From assembly GCF_000264995.1 (NCBI RefSeq), contig NW_006767433.1, forward strand, positions 3,475,521-3,539,520: 64,000 nt of DNA, read 5' to 3'. This DNA is from Punctularia strigosozonata HHB-11173 SS5. Lineage: Eukaryota > Basidiomycota > Agaricomycetes > Corticiales > Punctulariaceae. A program made the translations under genes and the position numbers. Position 1 is the stretch's first letter; each line of letters starts with the position of its first letter. Positions 51,095 to 61,747 of the stretch are shown here, piece after piece. Under the pieces are notes generated by a model. That model made no database searches. It was not told where the DNA came from and was given only the letters and a program-made list of their open reading frames with translations.

Positions 51095-51301
51095 GTTCAC
51101 GCAAATTATGAAGCGCGGATTAAGAGCTAGGAGTGTTCGCGCGTCGACGCAAGGTGTTGTTTTTTGCGGGACAGGCGACGGCCGAAGCCTTGAGAGTGGA
51201 GGCTGACTTGGTCGAACGAGCGGAAGAGAAGTGTAAGTGGCTGTGTTGTCTGCAAGGAAGCCATTTCTCAGTGCGAGCTTCAACAGGGTCGATAGGATAT
51301 C
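51095..51301. promoter_or_regulatory. Divergent promoter between SNU114 and PFD1
   Basis: The 207 bases between the two start codons must carry both promoters and leaders. No TATA box is obvious. The assignment rests on gene positions. Confidence 0.4.
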
Positions 51302-51891
51302 ATGGCCACCCTCTCAGATGATACGCTGCGGAAGGTCTCAACACGGATACATGCTAGCTTCGGGCTGTATTGACGACGAGACATCACGCTCAGATCCTCG
51401 TACAAATACAGCAAACGGCCATTCAATCTCAACGTGCACTCGCAGTCTCTCGACAACAGACCGCTGCGAAGGAGCGCGAACGGCGTATATTGCAGCTTAC
51501 TATCGATGAAGTCAGCTCTCTAGACCCCGCTGTCAATGTCTACAAGGGCGTCGGTAAAATGTACGATCTGTACTTTCCGAGATGTCTCGGCTCCTGAGCC
51601 TATGTCCCAGGTTCCTTCAGGTCCCTCGCCCGATCATGGACAAGGACTTGAAGAACCAAGAGAAAGAGCTCACTGATGACATTAACAGCCTGAATAAGAA
51701 GGTGACTGCGTTGCTGATGACCCTCCGGGACCTACTTAGCATGACTTCTCACAGTCAAAGTACCTCGAGAAGCAATTCAACGATGCACAGGGCCAACTGC
51801 GCGATATCGTATGTCCATGTCCATTCTCGTTCTATGAGTTTGTCATTGCAGCTCACTTGGTTCGCAGTTCCAAAGTGCGCCGAAACCATAG
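51302..51891 (+). CDS. PFD1: Prefoldin subunit 1
   Basis: Spliced sequence: MATLSDDTLRK|ILVQIQQTA, then coiled-coil residues S-R-Q-Q-T-A-A-K-E-R-E-R-R-I-L-Q-L-T-I-D-E, Y-K-G-V-G-K-M, K-D-L-K-N-Q-E-K-E-L-T-D-D-I-N-S-L-N-K-K, and K-Y-L-E-K-Q-F-N-D-A-Q-G-Q-L-R-D-I|F, ending Q-S-A-P-K-P. The two long helices flanking a beta-hairpin and the length (about 120 residues) are those of beta-type prefoldin subunits. Prefoldin delivers unfolded actin and tubulin to the CCT chaperonin. Four introns. The last short exon (FQSAPKP) is chosen because it matches the family C-terminus; reading through the donor would give an unrelated tail. Confidence 0.9.
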
Positions 51892-52250
51892 TAGGGTAAC
51901 CGAAGCGATGCAATGGTCAAGGACATTACCCATACCCCTAGCTCTGCAAATTCAACGGGAAATATCTCGAGCTTGCCCTCTTAGAAAATGTCGTCCTGTT
52001 TCCGTCTACGATCCAGCCGAAATATCCGTCACGACCATCCGTTGATCCGTTATCAATGCGGATCCGGGCGGAAGCTCCCAAAACCCCTATATCGCCGCTC
52101 GGGTTATAAGCTTCCCTGTAAATCCAGTGTGGCCATCATCTCCCTGATCTGCGCTGGTCTTACCAGCCGCTTCTCATAATCCAGAGGTCTTGTCAGCTAT
52201 CGACTCCACGAATACCAGCAAATCCCGCCCTTGCATTTCCATCTTCGACG
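51892..52250. other. Intergenic, downstream of PFD1
   Basis: About 360 bases with no supported gene. It likely contains the PFD1 3' region and upstream sequence of the small secreted-protein gene. Confidence 0.4.
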
Positions 52251-52748
52251 ATGCGCATCGGTCTTAATGCATTATACACCATCACCACGATGTTATCAGC
52301 GTCAATCTCAACGGCTGCACCAATTCCTTCAGGATTCTATATTTTTGCGGACGTATCTCCGGGCGCCATGAAGAGAGTGCAGTCTTCGCGCTCTGCTGCC
52401 GACGGGGTCTTGACACCCGTATCGTCCTGGATGGAGGCATCGTTCACTCCTACGCGGTTGGACAAGGACAGGATCGATCTTCTATCGATCGTCTACGACC
52501 CGCACAACGGCTCGCTTTATCTCCTCCCAGTACCAAGCCTCGTGGCTTTCTCGGCGTCAAGACATCCCGCGACGTCCGTTTCCAACCCTGCCGCGGTTGT
52601 CAGCCCCAATGAACATGTCGGCGCTGATGCAGCATTTGCCAACGAGCTGAATCCTAGTGTGCCATCCACATCCTCGACACCTCCTCTCTTCAGTAGCATG
52701 GCAATCATGCCAACTACGTACATCTCCATGGGTACCCAGCATGAATAA
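52251..52748 (+). CDS. Hypothetical small secreted protein
   Basis: A single open frame of 165 codons. The first 23 residues (M-R-I-G-L-N-A-L-Y-T-I-T-T-M-L-S-A-S-I-S-T-A-A) resemble a signal peptide. The rest is Ser/Pro/Thr/Ala-rich with no cysteines or recognised domain. Content is low in informative residues, so it could also be a chance frame. It is convergent with the fucosyltransferase-like gene. Confidence 0.35.
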   Translation: MRIGLNALYTITTMLSASISTAAPIPSGFYIFADVSPGAMKRVQSSRSAADGVLTPVSSWMEASFTPTRLDKDRIDLLSIVYDPHNGSLYLLPVPSLVAFSASRHPATSVSNPAAVVSPNEHVGADAAFANELNPSVPSTSSTPPLFSSMAIMPTTYISMGTQHE

Positions 52749-52990
52749 GGTGTGAATGACATTTGCTCAGGGTTATGAATTCGTGTAGCGACAAAAACTA
52801 TCGTGGATCCTGTACTACTACTATAGCACGGTTGTTCCGCTATTGGGACCGCGCCGGAAATATACCTACCTACCTACACGTGTCATAGCACGACCATCAC
52901 CGTCTGCCTGCGATATTGCTCTGCTTATCAACGATAACATCAGTTAGTTGCAACACGGTGCAGTCCATTACTGGACATCACGAAGATGCA

Positions 52991-55154
52991 TCAGAACAAC
53001 TCGAACGCATCCCATTGAGGCACAATTGCACCAGCGTTGTCTATTTCGACCCATCGCTTCCTTCCGTTGTCCATGCTCCCATCCTCATGGTCTCCGCCTT
53101 CCAACCCAAAGGCCCCCTGCCAGCCGAAGCCCACGGCAGCCATCCTGCAGACATTGGAGCTGCCGGTGCCATGTCAGATTTTGAGGTGGGAGCAGTATGA
53201 GGAGGATGTTATACCTGATCCCGCAAATGACTGCTGATGGTTTAATCTCGGCCTCCCATGCCCACATCCCGCTCATCAGGGCAAAATCCGTAATCATTCC
53301 CCTTGTCAACCGCACCCGGTCATCTAGAGGAAGTCCGCTGAATTTCTTCTGCTCGTAGCCCACTTCGCTCGCAATGTCACGTAGTTCCGGGTTTGAGCTC
53401 CGTGCTAACGAGAATATGCGACTGGGATCAACAGCCTCGGCGAACTCTGTTTGCGCTGCAATGGTGTCAGAGGCAATGTAGACGGTTTGCATCTGACCTT
53501 TGGCTCCAAGTGATGCTTCTTGGTGGAACCGATCCCATGTCTCCTGGACAGCATCGGTGTAAAGGGAGATGGGAAGGTAAGAGTTATGATATGCCCATGA
53601 TGAACCTCGCCTGTCCCCTCGTCGAATGTGAACCGCCAGATAGGGCTCTTGTAACTCGCGATCCACTATATTAGCCAATTCCGAGCGGGCGGACCGTATG
53701 AGCGCGGCGTTCTTCGCGTTGGGACGGATAGTTTCCGCGAACGAATGGAAGGCATGCTGGAACATCGGCTTCATTCGATTAAGTGATTTGGCATACCTAG
53801 CATACGCGAAGGTTGATACATATCGAAGTGCGCAAATGATAACCGGACGTACGGATCCTGATATTGTTCGGAAAATGGATGCCCAAGATGCCATTTTGCT
53901 GTCCGAGAATTAACAATCTGGACAAACCCACTCGTTAGATTTTTCGGTCATGTGTTGTGCGATATAATCGAACCCAGTGTCTACTGGAGTTAGCGAACTA
54001 CGCGTAGTTTACTGCGGATAATGCACACCTCGCTGTCCGTGGGCAAGCAACAAGCTCTGTTGCGCAGGTAAGTATGGGGGAACATCACGTTTGTTGTCTC
54101 CTTCACCTTCAGGTGGAGGAGGCCTACAGTTTGGTTCAGGACCCGGTTGCCTTGACTGAACCTGCTGGAAATGGTCGGTCCATCTGGTGGAATGAGCGGA
54201 TGTGATAACCTGGTTGGCAATGGCTCACTTTCCACGATTCCAATAAGTGTCATCAACGAAGAAAGTGCGGTTGCGTTCTCGAGCAAGCGCAGCAACTTGC
54301 GCCATGAGCGCCAGGTCTGCCATCAACCCCACATGACCGTCGAGCATGTAGGTGATGGAACTACTACAGACCGCCGTCGGCTCGTCCTCAGCCACTGGGT
54401 AATGTACACCTTCGTCTACGGAATCAGGATGAGGGACGTCCGCGGGCATTCCGTGCATTGGTGTCCAATAATCGCCATGTCCGTGCATCCACTTCGCGAA
54501 CATCGTTGCGCACTCGTTGCGATATTCCGTCGGTGAAAGGGGGAAGTGCGTGTAGTTCTCGTAGGATATGAAGTTCCCATCGGTGTGATGCACGCCGTGA
54601 GGATTGGAGACGTTTGGTTTCGTCTGGTTTACGGCACTGGCGGGGATTGCCTGGCTCGTGGCATCGAGGACCTTTGGTCGTGTGAGAGAGCTCAGCACGA
54701 GGAATAGCAAGGCGGCGGCCAGTGATAACCCTCCCCATAGAGGAGCATACGATATAACGGAACGTGCCCAACGACGACGCCAGGCTCGCGATGAGTGGGA
54801 GCTGAACTGCGGATTGTCCCTATACTGTATGTCCCCATAAGAAGGGTTGCCGAGAAGCGGCGCGCGTTGACTTCCTGCGTGAGCCAGTTCGTCGTCATCG
54901 TCATCGTGGTCCATGGGACGGAGCTCGATAGAGGTCCTGGGTGTATTAGCATGGCTGGCGCGCGAGTGCGGGGTACGCGGTGTCAAGGCTTGGTACTCCG
55001 CGCCTGTTGGCTCGCCATTGACGAGTATCGTCAACGGCAGTGGGCGCGGCATCGATCGTTGCCAACAAGAAGACCTGGTTGGTGTCACAGCGTGAACAGT
55101 TGTACCAACTGGGCGTGAAGATGAGGGGAGAAAGCGAGATGTATATTCATCCAC
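52991..55154 (-). CDS. Type II membrane glycosyltransferase-like protein (O-/alpha-fucosyltransferase-type fold)
   Basis: A cytosolic N-terminus with an acidic cluster (M-D-H-D-D-D-D-D-E) is followed by one transmembrane helix (W-G-G-L-S-L-A-A-A-L-L-F-L-V-L), giving a type II layout. The lumenal part has T-E-Y-R-N-E-C, D-L-A-L-M-A-Q-V-A-A-L-A, T-F-F-V-D-D-T-Y-W-N, and the signature L-A-V-H-I-R-R-G-D-R seen in GDP-fucose-dependent transferases. It continues I-A-S-D-T-I-A-A-Q-T-E-F, D-F-A-L-M-S and, after a last intron, A-V-G-F-G-W-Q-G-A-F-G with the C-terminus Q-W-D-A-F-E-L-F. Golgi location is inferred. Donor sugar and acceptor are unknown. The start may be 55154 or the in-frame ATG at 55052. 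At least three introns. Confidence 0.75.
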
Positions 55155-55317
55155 ATCTGCGACCAGAGCTGTGCTCTCCCATCATCTCCTTCCCCGAGGT
55201 GCTCCTGGAATCCTGGATACCCCTTGCCTGAACGGGAGGAAGATTCTCACGACTCCCCGCGACTTGTAGAGCCCTCGGGCCTCAGGAATGGGACTTCATC
55301 TCGTGTTGCTTTCCGCC

Positions 55318-56654
55318 ATGAAGCGCGTATCCGCCTTACTCGTCCTTACTCTGCTGGGTATTGCAAACGCTCACGGCGAGCATGGCAAGGCGGAGGGGGA
55401 GACTATTCAGCAGTATGCTCAGCGACATGTATGCGAGTCGACCCTGTACCGAGCGTTGCTGATGCATGTCGTGTTCAGATGTCCACGGAGCACCATATGT
55501 AGGGAATTGCGGAATGCACCTTAACGCTACCGTGCTGACAGAAGCACCACAGAGATACTTTCGATTTAGGCAGCTTTTTCCACCTTCATGACCTAAACCG
55601 GTGCGTGCCACCATGTCGTATGCAGCCACGCTTCTGACCCTGCCCTAGCGACGGCTTCTGGGATAAGGAGGAGATCGAGGCCATCTACGGCGTCCACCAT
55701 GTTTACAACAGGAAGAAGTCCAAAGATGAAGAGGAACATCAGCGCAAGGCGGATCATATAGTGAACACTGTCCTGGCAGCAGTCGACAAGGATAAGGACG
55801 GCAAAATCTCGCGAGAAGAATTCGAGAAAGCAGGCTTGGATGCTTTACCAAACTTCGAGGAACTGGGCGCGGAGGGTCACCATTATGACGTGGAAAGCGG
55901 TGGGTCGATGACCTAGTAATGCTGATGGACGGACAACCTGACTGATTACTTTCATGCTGCCAGAGTTCTTCCTGCATCACGAAGGTTTGTATGCCATGAG
56001 ATTTGCAGACCGTCATGAGCTGAAAAGGAGATAGAAATCTACCATAATACCCCGGAGACTCAAACCGACGAGTCCTACACGCACCCTGAAGACCTGGAAC
56101 ATTTCGCGCACCACGAGGAGATAGAACGCAAGGAAGCTGAAAAAGAAGCCGCTTACCAAGGCATTTCCGTCGAGGAGGCCATTGCGCAGCATGAAGAGCA
56201 CGAAGCCCCTCCGCCTTCGCAACCTGATTCTCAGGTGCCCCTCGCGGACGATGTCCCAGCCGGCAATATCGCTCCCGCGCCTCCTCATGATGACCAGCAG
56301 CTTTCCGACCAACCTCTGAAGGAGCCCCCTCTCCCGAAGGTTACGCGTGTCACTCCCCCGGAGAAGATGGATCCTGTTGAACGATACCGAGAGGCGAAAA
56401 AGGCCAGCGGCGAACAGGAGGGCTGGGGCCAAGGCAACAGTGGATATAAGGCACCCAAAACCCCTACTGAGCGGATGAGGTACGTTGGCTAGGATAATCA
56501 TCACTTGACATGCTAAGGATATGTCCTCGGTCTACAGAAAGAACCTTCCTTACAAGGTGAGACTTGATATTATCGCAATACCAAACCAAGTGCGAATTCT
56601 GACCATCAGGAACGCATGCAGTACAAATTCAAGAAGCAATGGGGCGACTTCTGA
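55318..56654 (+). CDS. Secretory EF-hand protein, Ssp120/nucleobindin-like
   Basis: ATG 55318 opens a signal peptide (M-K-R-V-S-A-L-L-V-L-T-L-L-G-I-A-N-A) followed by H-G-E-H-G-K and Y-A-Q-R-H-M|S-T-E-H-H-I. Two EF-hand loops are readable: D-L-N-R-D-G-F-W-D-K-E-E (split by an intron) and D-K-D-K-D-G-K-I-S-R-E-E. His/Glu-rich segments (F-A-H-H-E-E-I-E-R-K-E) and a Pro-rich part follow, then P-V-E-R-Y-R-E-A-K-K and the C-terminus Y-K-F-K-K-Q-W-G-D-F. Yeast Ssp120 works with the cargo receptor Emp46/47 in the early secretory pathway, and nucleobindins are its animal relatives. About seven introns. A longer in-frame start at 55288 exists but would mask the signal peptide. Confidence 0.83.
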
Positions 56655-57099
56655 TATTATGCACACTTTTTGCCGCCCCCTATTTATGCCTATATGTTCG
56701 ATCGATGTTCGCCGTCGCCATTCCATGTACAATAAATGACCTCTCGATTCGTTAAAGGGCGTTTGCAGTAGTTTTGGATCGCCTTCATAACAGGTCTCTC
56801 CATGACCTCGTACGATCAATATTACCTATATGCCTATACTATGACGGCGAACGCTCGTTATGACTCGAAGCAAGGGTGAAGCATTGGTTGCGGCATCCGT
56901 CATAAGCCATTATCACATGGTCCCCCTAGAATACAGTTGTGCTGTTGTGCGACAATGGAAAACACTTCGTGTTACGGCTACACTCTTAACGATAATGAAC
57001 ACGTTCAGAACCAGTCTTCGGAATGATGCACATGTAACTTCAAAGAGAACATAATCAATGATGAGAATCAGAGCTATAATCTGCCAACGCACTTGCAAC
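56655..57099. other. Intergenic, convergent 3' regions
   Basis: About 445 AT-richer bases between the Ssp120-like gene (plus) and the phosphatase gene (minus). No gene, repeat or RNA is recognised. Confidence 0.45.
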
Positions 57100-58479
57100 C
57101 TACGGCTGGTGCTGGTGCTGAATGAACGCCAACGCCAAAGCTTCATATATCAGAAGAATTTGTTCTTCCCTCTGAACCATGCCCGGCCGCTGCTCGCGTA
57201 AGGCGTCGATTTCCTGAGCGACCATATCGTCACGCAAGTCTTCCGGTAAAGGACCTAGAGGTGACGCCGGTAAGGGAGGAGGGGCAGGTGATAGCGGGGC
57301 CGGAGTGTATGACGGTGACGGAGAAGGCATTAAACCATAAGCACGCATAAGGGATGCAAGTGCAATGAAGGACCCGGTTCGTCCAATGCCAGCAGAGCAG
57401 CCTATGATGATAGCAGGATCCGGATCAAGGTCGTGTCCATGTGGGATCCAAGAGACATCCTTGTTGACTTGGTCGACCAGCCTGATGAAATTGAGGAGTT
57501 TCGGTCGCTCCTCCACCTCTGGAACTCCATGATCTGGCCAAGCGTGGAAGAGCAGATGATTGAAAATGATCGGCTCCGACATATCTTCTCCGGAGGCGGT
57601 GAGCGGAGTGATTGAAACATGGCTTATGATGCAATGCGCGTCGTCCATGTTTGAGCTATTGAGCAGTCGCACACGAAGAGGAGGTGCATGATGGCTCTCC
57701 TCCGAACGAATGGCCCAATGATCCCCAACCTCTGAAGGGAAGTAGACGTGTGCCTTCTGGGTTCCACTTTCAAAATTACGAGTGAGCTGAACGATCGTCC
57801 TCACGCGACTAGTCCTATATGTTTCCGCCGCCGCAACAGATATGGACTCCGGGGGACGAGTGCTAGGCTGAAGCAGAAGACTCAAGCTTCCGGGATGCAA
57901 GCTAGTGTCAGTCATAAGTCCTTCGCCAGGCAGAATGAGACGACTCACAATGTATGTGCGGTGTTTGGGAGTGGAGCCTGCGTTGCTATCCACCACTTCC
58001 CTGAAAGGTGCGATCTGAGAGAATGTTATCTTGCATTATAACGGTGAATAACCACCTCCGGCCAGCTCGCGGACCCAGTTCGCGTTCAGGTATCGGCCTC
58101 CGGTGTTCGTACCGATCTTTTCTATTTGCTCCTGGCCACTTTCGAGGTGCCCTTCATAACCTTCGCCGACTACAACTCGTGTGCGGTCGTACGGTTCTAG
58201 ATGATAGTATCGATTGCAGCGTTGGGCCTCGTCATCGCATCCTGCGGATACAGCATAGTATCGCACGAGCGCCTCTTCAGGGCCGGAGATTCCGGGAACC
58301 GAGTTGGCAAGCATCGAAGCAACTTTTGACCGGCGAGTTGTGCGTGAAGGCATGGCACGGCGGCGGGATTGCGATCTCGCAGCATCGCGAATTCGCTCCC
58401 GTTTCGAGAGTTCCACGATGACTCTCTCTAGATGGGTATGGTTGTGAGACGTGTGCAACCATTGCGGAATGGCGCTCAT
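57100..58479 (-). CDS. Protein tyrosine phosphatase
   Basis: The first exon starts M-S-A-I-P-Q-W-L-H and contains the typical lead E-E-A-L-V-R-Y-Y, R-C-N-R-Y-Y-H-L-E-P-Y-D-R-T-R-V-V-V and R-Y-L-N-A-N-W-V-R-E (substrate-binding region). The second long exon has the WPD loop (F-H-A-W-P-D-H-G-V-P), the P-loop I-I-I-G-C-S-A-G-I-G-R-T-G-S-F and an A-Q-E-I-D-A-L-R-E-Q-R-P-G-M-V-Q motif (Q-loop). The cysteine and arginine of CX5R are intact, but the residue before the cysteine is Gly where classical PTPs have His. A Pro/Ser-rich insert of about 35 residues follows the P-loop helix. It probably dephosphorylates phosphotyrosine, perhaps on MAP kinases. One intron is evident. Confidence 0.88.
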
Positions 58480-58652
58480 GGCTGAGTAGGATGTTTAGCG
58501 GTGAACTGAGTGCAAGTGTTGTGAGTGGTTAAATAACGATCGCAAGCACAAAAGGTCCTCGTCCACACAAAGGTTTGGTGGATCCGATGTCGTCATCGAT
58601 TCATATCTTCTTGTATTTGCATCGCCACGACAACCGCTTTACAGCATCCAAC

Positions 58653-59210
58653 ATGAAAGATGAAAAAGGTCTAACGGACTTGATCACCCCGGATACCCGC
58701 ATCAAGTCAGTGGTTTCCGAAGTACTGTGAACCCTTGGCAACGCCTACTCGTGATGACAGGGTCAGCTCAACGCTCGACAAGTCCGTGGGGAAGATATAC
58801 CTGACCGACGGAAGCCCAGAAACGTGCTGGACCTCCCGAGAGGCAAGTGCAACTGATCCATTGAAGGTTACTTACTCATGCCTCCTCAGGGTTCGTCGCA
58901 ATACATCCAACTTACTTTCTCGTCGCCCGTCCGCCCCAAACGGATCGTACTCACCTTTCAAGGAGGCTTCGTTGGAAAGACATGCATTATTGAAGCGCTC
59001 CCTAGCACTGGTACAGAAGGAGATCGATTGCTGCCAGTCGCGCGGATTTATCCTGAAGATGTCAACCGCGAACAAGCATTCGAACTACCGGAAAATATCG
59101 ACATATCAGGCTCCGGAGTCTCGCAGATCAAACTGACTTTCGAAGAGAGCTCCGACTTCTTCGGTAGAGTGACTGTTTACAATTTACGAATACAAGGCGA
59201 TGTCTTGTAG
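58653..59210 (+). CDS. NR2C2AP: NR2C2AP (TRA16) homologue, single discoidin/F5-8C-like domain protein
   Basis: Three exons: 58653-58705, 58761-58842 and 58890-59210, giving 151 residues. Family blocks: V-S-S-T-L-D-K, L-T-D-G-S-P-E-T-C-W-T-S, Q-Y-I-Q-L-T-F, L-T-F-Q-G-G-F-V-G, I-Y-P-E-D-V-N, I-K-L-T-F-E-E-S-S-D-F-F-G-R-V-T-V-Y-N-L. These match the whole length of animal nuclear receptor 2C2-associated protein, a one-domain discoidin-like fold of unclear molecular role. The second intron starts with GC (GCAAGT) and not GT; it restores R-E|G-S-S-Q-Y. It is divergent from the phosphatase gene (about 170 bases) and convergent with BMT5. Confidence 0.88.
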
Positions 59211-59411
59211 CTCGTTATCTGCATATCAAGCAAACACCTTTGTGCACTTGGCAGAGGGCTTAACTGCTGTCACTGGTTAATGCGATGAGGACGAAGGTCA
59301 GCTTGACGCTCGGACGAGCCGCCTGTCCCACCATTACACTGGGGTGTGAATGAACGCGAGCTAGGGAAGGCGCGCGCACCGCGCATACGAAGACGGACCG
59401 GGCAACCCCTG

Positions 59412-60482
59412 CTATGCCGCAAGACAGAATTCCCAGGTCCTGTCCTCGCCACCTTGCCCCGTGGTCCCGGCGCCATTGGCCCGTTCTCCCTTCGTCATAC
59501 GGTGTTCGTATCCCTTCCAGGCGCTCCTATGAAATAAGAATGAGCGAACTTGCGTATATTGAGGGTTGTCTGGCGCTGATGCAGGCGGATGCTTGGCCAA
59601 TTTCGGCACATCCCTAGGTAAAGCTCATCAGCGGATGAAACCCCGTGTCTACTAAGACACACACCATAGGGTATACGGCGTTACGTTCCGTAGCGTGATT
59701 AGCAACGTTCCTCTATACCCTGCGGTACGTTGCTGTGTCCCTTCTTCCCCAATAGGTTCAATATCGCCTTCGTCGTCGCTATCTTCGCTTGTTTTCTGCT
59801 TCTTTCGAGCGGTTGGGCTCAAGGGAACAGGTCCTGGACGAAGGAAAGCGGATGCTGACCGCAAGAATCCTAGGATGAGTAGCTGATTTGATAGTATGTT
59901 TCTATCTTGATCAGAAATCCCGCTGCCTATAGATGACATCGGCCTTCAGCATCGCGTCACTCAGTCGGCATACTCACCCGCATGAGGGAAGTTCCATACG
60001 ATCCTGTCATATTGGCGACCCCGGAGTTTGCTAGCTTTTTCTAACCTCGTGGCATCCACCCCAAATAGCACCTCCACACCTGCTTGTCGTAAGCCAGCGA
60101 CGATTTCCTTGGCATCTGTGTACTTGTTGTAACAGTCTTCTTCAGAATCATACGCGGTCGCTGTTATATTGCCAGGGGGTAGGTAGTTCAACGGATCCGA
60201 CGAGCTAGATGGTTCGGAATACGTGACAGGCGTATGGAGTGCTAGAGCGCGCGTGAACGAGAAATTCCCTTCCCCAACAAGGAGTATCCTATCCGTCGGA
60301 GAGAATGGCACGGTCACCCTGGGCGGATGCGCTTTGCCCTTCCCTTTTGCTTTCTGCCGCCCGATGGAAATATTCTTCTGTTCTGCAGCCTTGCGAGAAC
60401 GCTCTGCCTTTTGGTTCTTCTTTAACCGCGACTGCTGAGAGATGAGGGCCGCCTTGAGGCCTTTTTTGCTCGGCTTTGGCAT
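59412..60482 (-). CDS. BMT5: 25S rRNA uridine-N3 methyltransferase, BMT5-like
   Basis: Start M-P-K-P-S-K-K-G-L-K-A-A-L at 60482 with a Lys/Arg-rich nucleolar-type leader. The SAM-binding strand is R-I-L-L-V-G-E-G-N-F-S-F-T-R-A-L-A. It is followed by T-A-T-A-Y-D-S, V-L-F-G-V-D-A-T-R-L and D-R-I-V-W-N-F-P-H-A-G, the DUF2431/BMT5 signature. Later exons give N-Q-L-L-I-L-G-F-L-R-S-A, an acidic loop (S-E-D-S-D-D-E-G-D), L-R-N-V-T-P-Y-T-L-W|D-V-P-K-L-A and the C-terminal R-T-W-E-F-C-L. Yeast Bmt5 makes m3U2634 of 25S rRNA. Three exons. In-frame sequence continues upstream of 60482, but the leader chosen is the best match to the family start. Confidence 0.88.
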
Positions 60483-60657
60483 GATGGGTGTGTGCGAAGG
60501 CAAAACACGCGATCCAGCAGAGGCTGTGCTTTCCACAGATTCGATCGGGAGGCGCGTGCGTGGGCGCAGTGCCACGTCTCGAGTAGCAGATCATAACATT
60601 CCTTGTCTTGCAACACAGACTCTTCAATAGCTCCTGTCGCTCCTTTCGCCCTCTACT

Positions 60658-60973
60658 ATGGTTAGAGAAGACACAATCTTTGGCTATCTGCTCGCTAACC
60701 ATTGGCGATCGACTCTTGTAGCCCACCGAATTCGAGAGGAGACAGAAGAATCAGCAGTTCGCCAACGCTGCTCGTGCTGGCAAGAAGCCGGTACATGCAT
60801 CTCGGCGAGACCAGCTTGCAAAGCGGAGCCCTGTTAGTCTAACAGCGCTAGCCGTTGTCGTCTTTGTTGTATGCGGAGGAGGTGCGCACCCTATAGCAAG
60901 ATACGAGGCAGTACTGTACTGACTAGTATATGTCACAGTTCTGTTCGAGCTGGCACGATACATCTTCTTATGA
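60658..60973 (+). CDS. YSY6: RAMP4/SERP1-type ER stress-associated protein
   Basis: Three exons: 60658-60660 (the ATG alone), 60722-60881 and 60939-60973, giving 65 residues, the usual length of the family. The sequence reads M-P-T-E-F-E-R-R-Q-K-N-Q-Q-F-A-N, K-K-P-V-H-A-S-R-R-D-Q, K-R-S-P-V-S-L-T-A-L-A-V-V-V-F-V-V-C-G-G|V-L-F-E-L-A-R. The tail-anchored helix and the K-R-S-P-V-S motif are diagnostic. RAMP4 sits at the Sec61 translocon and stabilises nascent membrane proteins under stress. The gene is too short and split to stand out as an open frame. It is head to head with BMT5, 175 bases apart. Confidence 0.9.
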
Positions 60974-61747
60974 GCGTTGCTCTTGCGACCGCCTTGCGAC
61001 TGTGCTCAAAAGGCCCACGGCGGCCCTTCGGCATTGTATTACTACCATGATATATATCGCTTTCTTCGCTTTCGTTCAGTACACCGGAAAGCGGGATGGG
61101 CGGCCGTAGAAGGCTGCTTGATATACTGATTCGTACGCAACCCTACGAGTAAAATCCACACCGAGGACTGCCTGCTCTATGAATAGGTCTGCAACCGTGC
61201 TCGCGAGCGTGCGGTCAATGATATCTTCGGGATTTGCTACAGTGAATTACGACCGCGAATACGATGGAACAAGCCGCAGCATCGGAAATGTGTGCTGGAG
61301 AAGAAAAGTAGAGCGTCAATCTCAAAGAAGCTCGAGGAATGACATGCTCGAAGGGGAATCGCGAGGTCAGAGAACGAACAGGTTGGAAGGTAAGGTGGTA
61401 AACACGCCGCAGGGGGTGAACACCGCGCACTGAAAGGAAGTGTGGGCGGTGGTCGGTTCAGGAGCATGAACGATGATCGTAGGCGACAGTCATTATCCGT
61501 GCCCATTTCCTTCCACTCCAGCGGGAGCGAACGCACATGACAGATATTTTGAGCTTGTATATAGCCATGTCGGATCGAGCGCTGAAGCGCCCGTGAACGA
61601 AGTTGCGCGTCATTTTGAGGTAAGCCGTTTGAAGCGATGCCGTCGTTGACTGGGTTGCTGAAACATGATGGAGCTTAGCCGAGTCAACACGAAAGTGTGA
61701 TACGATGCGAACCTTCGATAGTCTGCGACCGACGATAGGCATTGTCT
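60974..61747. other. Intergenic, convergent 3' regions
   Basis: About 770 bases between YSY6 (plus) and the hypothetical minus-strand gene. Short frames show no family resemblance, and no repeat is noticed. Confidence 0.45.

Noticed and set aside
52916-53200. A plus-strand frame of 94 codons starting M-L-C-L-S-T-I-T-S-V
   Set aside because: It is antisense to the last exon of the fucosyltransferase-like gene, which reads a conserved-looking C-terminus on the minus strand.
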